Source: Perognathus longimembris pacificus (Eukaryota; Chordata; Mammalia; Rodentia; Heteromyidae). Taken from it: 64,000 nucleotides of DNA. Positions 20,993 through 34,260 of the stretch are shown in pieces (within the stretch, counting starts at the first letter, position 1; the number at the start of each line of letters is the position of its first letter). A program made the translations under genes and the position numbers. Where the stretch lies: contig NC_063167.1 of the NCBI RefSeq assembly GCF_023159225.1, positions 4,018,234 to 4,082,233 on the forward strand, read 5' to 3'. The notes beneath the pieces are model-generated. The model worked only from the letters and a program-made list of their open reading frames with translations, was not told the origin of the DNA and did no database searches.

Positions 20993-21560
20993 AACCAATA
21001 CATTAGTAGAATAAGGCAGAAAATGTGATATCAGTAGCTGCAAAAATTTTCTTTGGTAAGATCTAACACTCAAAATGAAACCTCATGCACTCATTATGAA
21101 TAAAAGGTAGCATCCTTAATTTGAAGGAAGTTACCTAAATTTGGTTAAAGTCTATTGTAAGAATCATGTCTAATGGTGAAAATGAGGAAAGTTTTCTTCA
21201 GGCTGGAGAAGAAGTAGGTAGTTTTTTTTTTTTTTATATCATTATTACTCTACTATTTCACTGGATGTTTTACCTGGCTCAGTAAGTCAAGAAAAATAAG
21301 AGTACATGCCTCTGAGGAACAGAAAATTCTGTGATTTTTATAGATGATATGATTATATACGCAGAAATGTCAACAATACCTCTTTTTAACATGCAAAAAA
21401 ATCAAGGTAACTTGAGAAACAATTGTAGTTTTATATACCAAGAGCAAATAAGAAATATAATAAAAGTTTACAATAGAATAAAATATTTTTTCAGAAAAAA
21501 CAGTGGTACAGAGAGAGCCTCTATACTAAAGCAACAAATGTTATTGAGATGTGGTAAAGT
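20993..21560 (+). mobile_element. Decayed L1 ORF2 fragment
   Basis: Collinear with the reverse transcriptase part of old L1: aaattttctttggtaagatc, taatggtgaaaatgagg, and tgatttttatagatgatatg at 21332-21351, which corresponds to the catalytic F-x-DD segment (read as IFIDDMIIYAE). The frame fails on both sides. The two IDL-Geo SINEs to the left inserted into the same L1. Confidence 0.65.
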
Positions 21561-22650
21561 TAGTGGGCATGCTTTTTTCACTGAGCCGAGGATTCCATGT
21601 TGTAAACTGTTGGTTTTCCCCAAGTTTTGTTCATTCAGTTTGTCCATCAGAATGCCAGCAGGTGTGTGTATATGTGTGCGCGTGCGCGCACATTTTCATG
21701 TTGCTGTGTAGAAAGATGTTATAGATGTCATGCTGGTGGACCCTCTGGATCTTGCCAGAAGCAACTCTGTGGGGTTCCAGAGAAAAGCTCTTCCTGGGGA
21801 GGGCATCCTCTGCAGGCACCTTAACTACCAGAGTGTCCAGTAAGGTGGTGTGCGATGAATTGCCATGGTTGTGGAGGCCAGAGAGGCTGTGCAGACCACA
21901 GGGGCCCCATGCTGGGGAAACCTGTGAGGGTGAGGGAGTTGGTGTTTGGCTGTAGAAAAACCTGCAAGGCTGTACATACCTAGTTAGCAGCGTGATACCA
22001 ACTTTTTCTTCACTGGCAAATAAGATTAGGTTGATTACCCTTACATCTTTACATCAGCCCACCGTTTGTCTAAGTATGTGTCCTTGAATGTTTTCTTTAT
22101 GCAAGACTAGATATCTGAGTGGACAGAATGGATATACTTGGCTTTGCAGGGCTTAAGATCTGGTGGGATCACTAGCCAGTCTACCGGTTAGTTGAGATTC
22201 TTTTTGCCAGGCGCTGTTCTAGTTCCTGGGATGTGCGTACAAGTGATCAAGATACACAGTTGTCTTCGATATGAGATACCCTCAAGCGGGTAATCATATT
22301 AATAAACACATTTAGATAATCATTTAAAAAACTATGGAGGAAATTCTAGGCTGCTCCCAGATAGGAGCCCTCAGGAAATCTCTTAGGAAGCAACACTTTG
22401 TGATGCACATAATGGCGATGAGTTGTCTCTGTGAGACCATTATTAGAGACCATGGATCTAGGCCAGGAAGCTTCTGAGAAGGCCTTATCCTGAGCTTGTC
22501 TCATCCGAAGAAGTGAGAAGCAGGTATGATGAAGCAAGAAGAGACCATGCTGGAGCCAAGGCTGCTCCCAGCCTCAGGCCACTTTGGAAATGGAGATGGC
22601 CTATGAGATACCCTAAATCAGACAGCTATAAATTCAGTTGTAGTGCATTT
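21561..22650. other. No gene recognised
   Basis: Unassigned. Includes a short alternating purine-pyrimidine run (tgtgtgcgcgtgcgcgcac) near 21672-21690. Confidence 0.4.
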
Positions 22651-22777
22651 CCTTCCCCCCCCCTCCCTCCCTCCCTCCCTCCCTCCCTCCCTCCCTCCCT
22701 CCCTCCCTCCCTCCCTCCCTCCCCTCTTTCCCTCTCCCCTCCCCTACCCTCTCTCCTCCCCCCCCCCCCGCCCCCAG
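22651..22777. repeat. (CCCT)n / C-rich low-complexity tract
   Basis: A 127-bp pyrimidine tract: a C-run, about 17 CCCT units, mixed CT, then a C-run. The minus strand is (GGGA)n. Overlapping frames that read as poly-(PS) or poly-(GRE) in this tract are artefacts. Confidence 0.95.
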
Positions 22778-23335
22778 TGGGGTATTTAGTGGAAATTGGA
22801 TTAGAGGCAAGAATGGCAGTGGCGATAGCACTGAGTGTGCATTTGCAGAAATCATGGTGGCACCTGGGTGAGCAGCAGAGCTGGAAGTAGCTGGATGGCT
22901 TGGAAGATGGGGTGTGGAGAGGCTGACAGTCCTGGAGGGGGGTTGAGTGTGGGATAGCATTAGTCATTTTACGGATGTGAAGTCAGTTAAAAAGAAACTT
23001 GGGTTTGAACATGAAGAAGGGTTTGTAGTGGGAACTAGAGAGTGAGGAGCTGGAGATTCTACAGATAGCTGTAGCTTTGCAGTCTTAGAGGAGCTGAAGT
23101 AGAAGGCCAGGGCAGGACTATGGCATAATTAATTGTTATACAGTCTGAATATGTGCTTCAGCACACTTACATGTGTGCTTAGCCGGGTGAGGACCCTTGA
23201 GATAGATCTGTTCTTTTGATAGATTGCAGATAAATAATACAATCTTCTTCACTGCAGCCACTGTGGTCAGTGGGCCTTGGTTCCCACACCTGGTTCCTCT
23301 TACCCCTGAAAGTCAGGGCCCTTCTTGATGTCTAT
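22778..23335. other. No gene recognised
   Basis: Unassigned, purine-rich near 22900-23060. Confidence 0.4.
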
Positions 23336-23372
23336 GTGTGTGCGCGCGCGCGCGTGTGTGTGTGTGTGTGCC
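23336..23372. repeat. (GC)n-(GT)n alternating tract
   Basis: A run of GT, then about 6 GC units, then about 8 GT units. Alternating purine-pyrimidine sequence of the type that favours Z-DNA. Confidence 0.92.
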
Positions 23373-23558
23373 AGTGCCAGTCCTGGGGCTTTGAATTCAG
23401 GAGCTGGGCACTGTCCTTGAGCTTCTTTTGTTCAAAGCTAGCACTTTACCACTTGAGCCACAGCGCTATTTCCAGTTTTTCTGTTTATGAGGAATTGAAT
23501 CCAGGGCTTCATGCATGTGGGCAGGCACTCTACCACTAAGCCACATTCTCAGCCAGTT
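23373..23558 (-). mobile_element. Older IDL-Geo SINE
   Basis: Antisense: ccagtcctggggctttgaa, accacttgagccacagcgc, ttttctgtttatgaggaatt, ccactaagccacattctcag. Diverged; the microsatellite lies at its A-tail end. Confidence 0.8.
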
Positions 23559-23565
23559 CTTTTTT

Positions 23566-24098
23566 CTTTTTTTTTTAATTGTTATTTTAAGAAGTTGCAA
23601 AAGGGTGTTACAATTGCATGCGTCAGGTTTTGAGTACAATGCTTCTTGGGCAGTGTCACCCTTTCCTTTGCTTTCCCCCGTTTTCCCTCTCCCATCCCTA
23701 TCCACAAGTTACATAATGTATATTTTACATAGTATGTACTGAATATAGTGACTGCATTTGCTCACCCTTCTTCACTCCATTCTTGTGCCCATCCCCACCC
23801 CCTTGTCTGTCCCCTAAGAAAGAAAAACAGAACACAAAGTTTGCACTTCTTGGATTTTGTTATGATAAACAGTACTTTAGCTGTTCAGAGAAGTTATGCC
23901 TTTGGATTCCTCCCTACATACGCTCTCCTTTAGTCAGTTCGTGTTTAAATGGATAGAGCCCTGTGTAAGTTATCATGTTTAGTTGTATTTTAGTTCTAGC
24001 TTCCACATAAGAGAGAACATGCACCGATTGTCATTGAGCTTGGCTGACCTCACTTAACGTGATTTGTTCTAGTCCATCCATTTCCCTGCACATGTTGA
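23566..24098 (-). mobile_element. L1 3' UTR, minus strand
   Basis: Same family as the L1 at 13800: T-run, ttgcaaaagggtgttacaat, ttttgagtacaatgcttctt, and at the right end ttccacataagagagaacat, gacctcacttaacgtgattt, agtccatccatttcc, a conserved L1 3' region. No ORF2 here. Confidence 0.72.
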
Positions 24099-24329
24099 TG
24101 TCCATTCTTACTCTGGGCCACCCTGCCCATTGCCACAGTTTCCATTTGTCCAGGACTCAGCTCAGCACTCTGTCGGGCTCTGCCCAGAGCTGCCTCCTGG
24201 ACGGCAGAACCGAGGGGTGAAGTAGAGCTAGCAGCAGTCTTCTCAGTGCCCACTGTCTACTCAAGAGTATTCATCTTCAGAACTGCTGCGTGCTCAGGTC
24301 AAGTCCTGGAGCCTGTCCTAAACCTTTTA

Positions 24330-24625
24330 ATTTTAGGATGGTGTCAGACTTACAGAGAAGTTACAATAATAACGACAGTTTTGTGGACCCTATACTCAAT
24401 GCTCTTGCCAGCATTACTTTAGCTCCTCTACAGCCACCAGGAAACCACTGTTGGTGCATTATTATACACCGAACTTCACACTTCATTCAGATTTCTTTTA
24501 TTTTCCTATAATGTCCTTTGCTTCTTCAGGGCCCCATTCAGGATACTGAATTACATCCAATTGTCACATGTTTTTAGGCTCCATTAAACTGACAGTTTCT
24601 CAGACTTTCCTTGTTACTGACATTG
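24330..24625 (-). mobile_element. Old L1-like fragment
   Basis: Blocks such as cttacagagaagttacaata, cttcattcagatttcttt, ttcaggatactgaattacat and cagtttctcagactttcctt occur in this order in an old L1-associated repeat of mammals. Orientation and family are from memory. Confidence 0.4.
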
Positions 24626-24727
24626 ACAGGTGAGGTGTGTGTTTCCTAGGTATCCTTCAATTTGGGTTCATTTGCTATTTTTCTCATGTTGAGACTGGGG
24701 TTATAGGTGTGTGTGGGGGGGGGGGGG

Positions 24728-24938
24728 GGTCATGGGGCTTGAACTCGGTCTGAGCGCTGTCCCTGAGATTTTTTTGCTCAAGGCTAGTGCTGTAGCACTT
24801 GAACCACAACTCTACTTCTGGTTTTTTAGTGGCTCATTCATTGGAAATAAAGAGTCTTATGGAATTGTCTGGCTGGCTTCAAATTGCAATCCTCCGATCT
24901 CAGCCTCCTGAGTAGCTGGGATTTCAGCTGGTGCCCAC
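24728..24938 (-). mobile_element. B1-dID-type SINE dimer
   Basis: Antisense right arm after a G-run, linker ttttagtggctcattcattg, B1-like arm with gatctcagcctcctgagtag. Diverged. Confidence 0.78.
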
Positions 24939-25169
24939 ATCACTTTTAACAGCCACCTGACATATCTGGAGTAGAGCTAATGCTCTTCCTCCTCTTGGCT
25001 GTGTCCCCTGTCTCAATGTGGGTGGAGTACTTGAGCGTTCCTGCTGTCTGGCCATAATATCTTGTGCCCACACTGCTTCAGAAATGTTTCTGGCCCCGGT
25101 TCTGCTATGCCTTGGTACCTCCCAGCCTTCACAGTGGTCTTTGGAGATCTCTTTCCACAAACTTTCCAG

Positions 25170-25590
25170 TGACTCTCATTGTACTCAGATGCCACTCTTG
25201 CTTCTCAGCATGCTCTATAGGCCTGTACCACTCGTTCTGTCCCCTCTCCAGCCTCCTCCCCTTTTCTCCTTGTACTGTGGTTTAGCTGTGGTTTTTTTCT
25301 CCTGATTTCTTCAGGTCTTTTAGCTCTCTATAACTGGGAATGATGCTCAGTCTCCTTGTTTCCTCCAAACTTCAGCTTTACTTGTTACTTCTTGCTGTTC
25401 CCTCAGGGACAACTTCCCAACCTCCTTGTAAGGTGGGGGTGGCTCACTCTTGCCATGAATTCCATGGTACGTGTATTGCTTGACGTCTTCTCTTCTGTGT
25501 TCATTCTTACTAGTTGGTCTTCAAGTCTGCACCAGAGTAAGTGCTTGATAAGCGTTTGTTGAGTGGATGAATTTTGTTGGGAACACTCTC
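25170..25590 (+). mobile_element. L2 3' end
   Basis: Ends with agtgcttgataagcgtttgt followed by tgagtggatgaat, the conserved L2 terminus; the sequence before it is pyrimidine-rich L2-type text. Confidence 0.5.
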
Positions 25591-26084
25591 CATGTTTAGC
25601 GTGTAGCATGCAAGTATTTAAATGTATTTTTTAGTCCATGATTTAAATATCCTCTGCATACTTTTAAGTGTATTTGTGTAATTGCAGTGGTAAGTGTGGT
25701 GATGGTATAGGAAGTGTATGTTCACCCTATGCTACTACCATCGAGGGCCCATTGGTTCCTTCATTTATTATTCTCTCATTCACCAAACGTGAACTAGAAG
25801 CACCTCATGGTGCAGTGCCAGCGTGCCTGGGAGCCTGCTGGAGGTTGGAGGAACCTTATACATTGACTCTCTTGATTGTGGAGCAGGACAGATCTGGACA
25901 AATGTAGTTTGAGTTTCAGCTCTGCCACTTTTAAGATTTATAGTCTGGTGCATAAGAACATTTATCCAGCTGTAGAAGTAGAGACAGGAATGTCTCTCTT
26001 GTATGCTGTGGAAGGACTCAGATCGTATGACTGTAAGACAATCAGCACAGCAACCATAGTAATGACTGAGTTAATGTTCATTGC
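25591..26084. other. No gene recognised
   Basis: Unassigned. Confidence 0.4.
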
Positions 26085-26450
26085 TTTTTAGGTTCTTAGC
26101 CCTATGCAGTTTACAGTAGTTATTTTCATTAATTCTTACCACAGTCCTGTGATTAGGAGTGATATTTTCATACCAGCAGTGGCAAATGTCTGGCCCAAGG
26201 GTCTTCTAAGGCTTGAGAAATGAATTGTTACATGACAGGACAGACCTGTGTGCTTCTTGTCGACTGTGCCTGTATTGATAATTTTGTATGGCCCATGAAT
26301 AACGTTATAAATATCCAAATGGCCCCTGGCAGAGAAAGGAATCTCCACCTATTATAACTGCAGAAATTGAGACTTAGTTGAAAATGCAGTAATATATCTG
26401 AGGTTACAGTAGTGCCAAGATTTAGAGCTATTTTTGGAGCCAGCTTCAGT
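26085..26450 (-). mobile_element. MIR remnant split by a hAT-like insertion
   Basis: MIR-like text (cattaattcttaccacagtc; gcagaaattgagacttag) on both sides of a block at about 26166-26345 that starts ccagcagtggcaaatgtctg and ends atggcccctggcag. Those ends look like the short inverted termini of a small hAT-type element. Both calls are tentative. Confidence 0.4.
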
Positions 26451-27660
26451 TACCTGCTTATAAACCCTCAAAAGTACTTCTTATGTCCTTATCTCTATTG
26501 TTTCTCAGTTTTTGCCTTGTTTGTTTGGGGTTTTAAAGACCTGAGGCATTTGTAAGATTTTAAGTCTTGGGAGGAGGGGAGGACTGCCATCAGCTGTTAT
26601 CGACATGAATGTTTTTTACTTAATTTTTTTTTTTTTTTACTTACTTTTGAGCAGTTTTGGCTATGGCTGGCCTTCCCTTACTCCATTGTATCTTTGTGGG
26701 GTCTTGATGTGGGATTGGATCCACCTCAATATTAATTCTCATGTGTGGACTGTAGACCCTGGCAAGGCTCACCTGCAGGACTGTCAAAACAGCAGGTTTC
26801 TTAGCCACTCTCTGATGGCAATCTTCTAGTGCAGCACGGTGTGGAAAATTATTTTTACTTGTGATACACTTTAGATAGGGCATTCTTATTGAGTCTAAAG
26901 CTTAAGAGTCAGTGATGTTTTAGTGACCCAGACTCTTCCACAGGAAGCTAGTAGCAAAATTAAGCAAGTACTTAATATATGCTGATATTGTTTACAAATA
27001 GTTGATAGGAGAATAAAACCAACAATGAGTGACTATGTTCCTTTGATGATACTGAGACTTGCTTTTTTTGGCTTGTGCTGTATCACTTGAGAGGTGCCTC
27101 CGGGTCACCGTTTTGCTAGGTAATTGGAGGTGGATTCTAGTTAAACTTTTGTACCAGGACTGACTTGTTTTCTTTCTTGCGAATTCATAGTTGGGGAATT
27201 TGGTATATGTTTTTGTCATCTTTTTTCCCCCAGTTAGGGGGTTAGCCCAAAAAGGAATAGGTCTTGGTATGACAAGGTTGGTTCCATTTTATAGCCTATG
27301 GTAGGTCAATCTGGAGAAGCGATACTTCAGTATGTTTTGTTGATTAGCATATTATTTCCATAGCTCGGAACTGGCCCCTAAAGCGTACTGTAAAATAGTT
27401 ACTTCTCTTGATTTAGAAAATTAGTAGTCAATATCAGTTATTTCATACACCTAGTATTTATGTGTTTCTCTGTATTTGTTCATCTATAAACAGGATTGTT
27501 TTATTATCTTAGTAGGAAGACAACAGACAGCTAGGGCAGCCATGGCTGTCTGTGTGCTAGCATGCAGGCTGAGGCAGATCCCCGTCTTCATCTCCCACCC
27601 TACTTTCTAACCCTCATAGCTCAATTGAGGAACATTTGGCAGATGCTAACTTGTGCATTC
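26451..27660. other. No gene; possible truncated SINE at 27060-27170
   Basis: Unassigned apart from a faint antisense SINE fragment (tgtatcacttgagaggtg, gctaggtaattggaggtgg). Confidence 0.35.
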
Positions 27661-27664
27661 TTTT

Positions 27665-27668
<4 letters not shown>

Positions 27669-27701
<33 letters not shown>
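27669..27701. repeat. (TA)n-(CA)n microsatellite
   Basis: About 7 TA units then about 10 CA units. Confidence 0.92.
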
Positions 27702-28115
27702 TATTTGTTTTTAATTGACACAGTAGTTGTATATATGGGTAGAGTATGATGTTTCAATACATGTAAATGGTGTATAATGATTGGATCAGATCAGTATTGC
27801 TGAGTCCTCTCTAGTACTTTTTCAGTAGACAACTGTAAGCCCGCCATGGTTATTCTCCTTGTTACAGGCCGTTGTATGTTTTCCCCTGTCACACTGCACC
27901 TGTGCATCTGTTAACTATCCTCTCCACAGCCTTCCCAGACCCTGAGACCTACCATTCTGCTATCTGCTTCTATGACACCAATTTCCTGGCTTCCACCTAT
28001 GAGGGAGGACGTGTGGTGTTTGTTTGTATTAAAGTTGTAGGCTGGTGTATGTTTCCTAAGTGTACAGATTCATCTCTGGGCTCTCCTCACACTATGATAA
28101 CGAGCATATGCTGCA
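27702..28115 (-). mobile_element. Old L1 3' UTR, minus strand
   Basis: Strong match in order to a widespread mammalian L1 3' UTR: gatgtttcaatacatgtaaa, gtgtataatgattggatcag, ccttcccagaccctgagac, tgcttctatgacaccaattt, gcttccacctatgaggg, gtgtttgtttgt. Confidence 0.72.
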
Positions 28116-28294
28116 GCCCCTGAACTGTCTTTCCTCCCACCCTGCGATCCTTTTGGGATATCTTTGAAGCTAGTGGGGGGAAAAGTTACATTGTGGAGGT
28201 GTCGGCTTAGCTTAGCGTTTTGCCTTTTCTGTTTTCTTGTCTCTTTGCTCTCCTCCTTTCCCTTTCCCTCCCTTCCTGTCTCCTCTCCATTCCT

Positions 28295-28385
28295 ATGTAG
28301 GGTCTTACTTTGTAGCTCAGGCTGACCTGGAACTTGACATCTTCTACCTCAGCCTACTGAGTCTGGGATTATAGGTGTCACATGG
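28295..28385 (-). mobile_element. B1-like SINE monomer
   Basis: Antisense B1: gggtcttactttgtagctca, ggctgacctggaacttg, gtctgggattataggtgtc. Confidence 0.72.
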
Positions 28386-31300
28386 CTTTTTTTTTTTTTA
28401 AAGGAATATAGCAGAAATGATATGGTTCTAAGTATTGGTTGCTGTATTATTTATAGAAAGTTTTGAGAAATTGACAGATATCTTCAGCTGTCTTTGAAGA
28501 GTTAACAGGAAATGTGTTTTCCCTAAGTTAGGGAAACTGGTAGGTAGAGATGATAAATGGAAGATGCCTCCTCTGGGCCAGATAGGGATGGAAACGAGTG
28601 CTTCTCTTTCCTCTGGCTTTCCAGTGGACAACTTTCTACCATGCTGGAAAAACGAATCCTAACATGACATGTTAATAGAAGGCTGAAGGACATGTTTAAC
28701 TCAAGTGCGTCTTATGTTTTATAGAATGCTATGCTGGTGATTTATTTATATAGATTAAAAATAAGTAAAGTTTGTTCCATGACATATCAATTTTTGGCTG
28801 GGTATTTATTTCATCACTTTATATACTTGTTGAGCTTAATTTCTGCTGTGGAAAGTGTTATATGATATTAAGTTAGTAGCCATTTGTAAAGAATTAGTTA
28901 AAATGTCGACAGCTGTCTCCTTGTGGATCTGACTCTGAATTTTCTTGACTCTTCATTTTTTATTTCTTCCCAGTTCTTTCACGTATCTTTGTTATACTTG
29001 AGGTAAAAATGTTAACATTTTGGTTATGATTTAATCTTCTTAGAAATAATATTCTTTATTCTATATCTGTTTAAACCAACTTCTTATATATTGCATGTAG
29101 ATACTGCTTCTTAGCAAAGAGCAAGAGAAAGGACTGGCAATAGAGAGTACAAGTAGGATTTGTGGGGAAAAGTATCCTGGTACAGTGTTGTCCAGCTAGC
29201 TAGAGCTTACTGGAAGATTCACTGAAGAACCCTCTCTGCTGGAATGTGGGTAGCACTTGGTGGTCCGTGAATGTACTTGGTGCCTTGTCTTTTCAGGCAC
29301 CTAGCTTTGGGAAGGGTGTAGTGTGGAGTTGTTTCCAGGTTTAGATCAAGGATAATGTGTTGCTATAGTTATACCCAAAGGCTTTGGTGGTTGATTACGA
29401 GTTTTGGGCATTTTCTGTTTAATTCAGCTACTAGTTACAGAAAGACAAGTTTTAATTTTTAACAAGTGTACTTGTACCCCTCAATATGAAAATACCCTGC
29501 ATTTCCACCATCTGGAGGTTTGCTGTAGACTTAATGATAACCACTCATTAATAATCATTATTTGACTATAGCCTTATTGAAGAAAGGAGAAAGGAAGAGT
29601 AGTATTTGGAGCCTAGGGGGTAGGGCTAGAAGGCATTGATTGAATCCCATTGGGATGAAGGCTCCTTGAAGGAGTAGGGAAAGGTAGCCAGGTCTAATAA
29701 CCTTTAAGGATCCAAAGTATGATACATAGCATGTTAAATATACAGGCACCAAACAGGACTAATGATGAGAGCATTATGTGGGAAAACGTGTGGATTCTAT
29801 ATCCCTGCCTTGAGTAAATAGATTCAGACCGGAGAGTCTTCATGGTTATTTGTGGTGTAAGTTGTTCTAGGTTTGTGTGTTTGCCCTTGATGCCTTCAAG
29901 TATAGACCAGAATTCTTGACTGTGAGGAACCATAGTTGACTCCTTTCTGCCTTTTTGACTTCCCCTCTCCAAAATTAGCTAAGATCCTTCATTGATCTTT
30001 TTTTAATCACCTAAAAATGTTCCATTAATGACACAATTTCATTCAAAGCCACTTTGTCAGAGCTGCCAAGTATTTAGGTGGGGAGATTGACTTCATTTCC
30101 ATGGAATTTGTTGACGTTGTGTTGGTTGTATTTATAGAATGCATTATGTTTTGGTAATCTGTCTCTGAAACATCTGGCAGGGATTAAAACACAGGAAGCG
30201 TACTAGGGGTGACTTGTGAGATTTTAAGAATGACTTAGAGGACATTTAAAAAGCATCTAGAATGAGTTCCATTTTACTCTCAGGTAGAGATTACTTAATA
30301 AATACTGCTTTTGTAACAAATGTGATACATAGAGGCATTTGATATGAACAGACTTGCTTTTTTAAAATAAAGTATTTTTAGGAAAACAGAATTTGACTAA
30401 CATTACACTGCTGGCTCCTTGCCTTTTGTTACACGCATACTGAAATGGTCCAAATAATGATGCCACTAAAACAGCGTATGCATTGTTTTGATGGGGTATT
30501 GATTCCTTCTGTGGTGTTCAAAATTGTTTGCGTGCCTCCCAGCAACAATACATATGTGACAGACTCCTTGTGAGATGAGCATTCTAAAAAACAGAATGCT
30601 AGTTTACCTTTCAGTGGCTGTGCAACTACAGGGGGAAAATCGTGTTTTTAGCAATGTGGCCTTAAGGCACCAACACACTTACATCCAGTGCATGGAGTTA
30701 CTTTAACAAAATCTAATCCAAGGGAACAAAAATCTGGCATTTGTAGAGGTTATTTATTGGTTGCCATAAGCTCCTAGAAAGAACATTCTGTTTCTTTTAA
30801 TAAAATCCTTTTGGACAATTGTCTACATTTTAATGTGTAAGTATCTGAGGAATTTGATTTTAACAAGGATGAACTTAAGTGGGAGAAAGGAAGAAGTGGG
30901 AAGTTGGGAGTCATAAAGGAGGGATGACCACATTTCTTTTCTTGCTAGTTATATTTCTGCTTCTCACCTGTGGTAGGCCATTGTGGACATTGTGTTGAGA
31001 GACTGCCGTCCAGTCAGCATGAGGATCCTGGAATCAGGAATGTAACCTGCTCATGCTTAGGCTTTAGAACCGAATGATTGTCATGATGCTGGTTATTTAC
31101 TAGTGAAATGAACATTGAAATTACCTAATGACTCTTGCGCTTATTACTAACATTGTGAGGCTGAATTAGTTTGTTGTGATTTAGGTGACAGTTTTATTTT
31201 TCAAAAGAAACTCTTACCTCTTTTTATCCTTTTCATAAGTATAAATTAGTTTATTAATGGGGACAATGAGTAAATAATAACATTTATTGAAGTGAAGCTT

Positions 31301-34114
31301 GATAATTCTTCTTTGTAGGTAATCCTCATGTCAGTCTTTCAGTAGCTGTGTAATTCCAGTAGAACTAGCGAGTTATTTTGCTTAGAATGACTTTTTTTCC
31401 TCTGTGCAGTGAAAGTTGAATGTAAGAACAGATCTTAATAGATATAGTTACACAGTTTATTTTCTCATGTATCACTTTACTGCTGTCTTCTAGAACATTG
31501 TTATACTAAATGTTCCAATAATGGAAATTTTATGCAGCAACTTCAAATGAAAGAAATTTGCAAAAACTCAATTTTGGAACTCATTCCTTGAGGAGAAGGA
31601 AAAAAAACTCACCATGCTGTGACCAAATTAGATTTCTGATATGTTGGCAACTTGTCAAACACTGTCATTTCCAGACAACAAGGTTGGGTTCCAATGGAAG
31701 TGTCAGTACTTCCCACCCACTTTCAATTGGAAATATTTGGGGTTTTAATGTGATTGAATAGTGAAATGTTTGTAAACGTTTTAGTTGGTAACAGGTAATT
31801 AAAATTTGTTGTACCTAAATAAAAATGGCTCTACACGGAATCAGTTCTAGTGGAGTCTTCTTTTCAAGAGCTTGATTTGAAATTCTTGGAGATATTAGTT
31901 GTACTTACTGGAGCTCCTTTGTTTTGCAGAGATCATGATGCAGCCGTCCTTTTGGATTTCTTTTTAATAATGTGTGACCCTTCACCTTTGATCCCCTGAC
32001 CTGCATTACCTTGGTAACCATTTCATTTTTTAATTTAATTTCATTTTTAATTTTGGTGTACAAGCTGTAACATTTCATCTCTCAAAGTATAGCACGCTGA
32101 TTTCCTCAAATAGAGATACCCCTTTGAGCGATAAATTTGCAAAATGCTGTCTTCATTTTCTGTATTGAAATTCATTTCAGTTTTTAAAAATAAAGTATAA
32201 TCTGTGTTTTCATCCTTTTAAAAACGAGTTTATTTAGTGCATTTTCCCATACATGTTTTGCAAAAGCTATGAATTAACTCAGGTTCACATAAAATACACA
32301 CATATCCAACATGTCTGCAATTGTCCTTCCACCAAACCACTGCCCCCTACACTTAAACACACACACACACACACAATCATTGTCAGTGCACAATTTTTCA
32401 GTAGTAGCAACTTGAATTGTTATATCTGCATCCTCAAATTACATATTCTTAATATTATTGGGAGAGAAAGCCTACTGTTTTAATTTGAATTTAAGGGCTA
32501 GAAGAATACAATATTGTCACCTTTCCTCCCCTTTGGTAAAACAGCAGTTTTAATGTAATCAAAATGTGTGTTCCTTTTTACTAACTACATACTATTTGCT
32601 CTTATTTTGTTACTGTTTATCAAATAGTGTGTTTTTATTGTATTCATCTTTTCAGAAAGTTCTTAAAACCAAAACTTAAACTTGAGTTAATTCTTTGAAT
32701 TGCTTAAGAAATCATAATTCTCCCCCTCTAAAAAAATCATGTGAAATCTCTGCACATGGTCCAGTGAAGCACAGATTATCTTTTAAGTGTCTCATTATTT
32801 TATTCTCTAACATTTAATGCTGATGTTTTAATTGCACACAGCTGAAGCTGCTAAATGAGCACTGAAATGGATTTAAGTCCTCTCTGAGCTTTGTTGATAC
32901 CTATAAAAGTTTATATCATTCATTAGAACCACAAATTAAAATTAGTCATGGTGAGCTGTTCATTGGTAATTGGAACTCTTACAAAACACTTCCAGCTTGT
33001 GGCTTATTTTGCCTGTTAAATCTACATACCTGGAAAGTCGCCTTTGGCCTGTTGGGTATCTTTTCTTTTCACAGAACTGCAAAGTATCAGAGTTGAGAAA
33101 TGCAAGTAGGTATAATGACAAAGCTCCTGTATTCCTGTGATGATAAATGTGCTAACAGTTAGAGCAACTTCCTTGCTGAACCTGGAGTTTTAGGGTAATT
33201 TTTTTTTAAGTACAACACAACCCACCACAGTGCAGGAATGTTTTCCAGATCCCCAAAGACTTTTGTTTTTCTTTTCCTTTCTTTTCTCTCCCTCCCACCC
33301 CCTTCCAGGTGTGTCCTTTATTTGTTCCTTTGATCCTATGAACTTCAAGCAACAAGGGAAAGGTACCTGATCTGGAGTTTGTAGACTCAGGGCTGCTTAC
33401 GGGCTGCGCTCCTCCTGCCAGGGATGAGCTGGCTGATTGTCCCCTGGGGAGTCACAGGCTCCCCATTGATAGAGTCAGTTAGCTGGGGTCCCCAGAGCCA
33501 AATCATTTATTCATAAATCTAATAGAAGCTGAAAAGACATTAATAGATGCAGAAGAGAAACACTGTTATTACCTTATGATTGTATCAATTAGAGTTTTCT
33601 TTAAAGTTTTCTGCTTAATACATTTTTAAGGCTGTCTTTTTTTCTAAGAGAGCCAGTACATGGATACAGTGATTACTTATTTCCAGTGAGCATTGGTTAT
33701 TTGTTTAGTATTTATATTGAGTTGAAAGCCACATGGATATTATTTGTGATTCGCAGAGAAAACTCTTCTCTGAGAGTTAGAAAATTTTCTTTGGAGTAAC
33801 AAGATCTTTGGGTATGTTGGGATCTTAAGGATAGTTACCCAAAATGAAAACAATTCAGCGTAGGACTTGAAAAGGCTTTAGTTTTAGTGTGAACACAGTA
33901 TTTGATTGACCATCCAGGAGTTTGCAAAATGTCTAATTGATGCTGCTTCTGTTTTATCCTGTGTGCAAGCAGCTGCTGTATGTTTCCTACTTGCTTTTTA
34001 GAGCTGTTGAGAGAATACATGAAATATTCTGGGAACTCAGAAGAAGGTGCTTTTGAAACTGAACCCACTCAGTTGTGAACCCCGTGAGGAAGGGCCAGCC
34101 GGTGTGGCTGTAAT

Positions 34115-34260
34115 CCCACGTCGGCCTCTTGCAAATGGCCTGACTGCAATCCATCACTCAACCTCTCTGTGCCTGAGTTTCCTCCTCTCTATATGGAGGA
34201 CAATGATAATCGCACCTACCCCAAAAGATTCACATAGACAAGTGGGAAGGGCCGTAGAGC
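34115..34260 (+). mobile_element. MIR SINE
   Basis: Sense MIR core: actcaacctctctgtgcctg, agtttcctcctctctatatg, acaatgataatcgcacctac. Confidence 0.72.

Noticed and set aside
22513..22967. Proline/serine-rich and glycine/arginine/glutamate-rich proteins
   Set aside because: Pure translations of the (CCCT)n tract and its complement.
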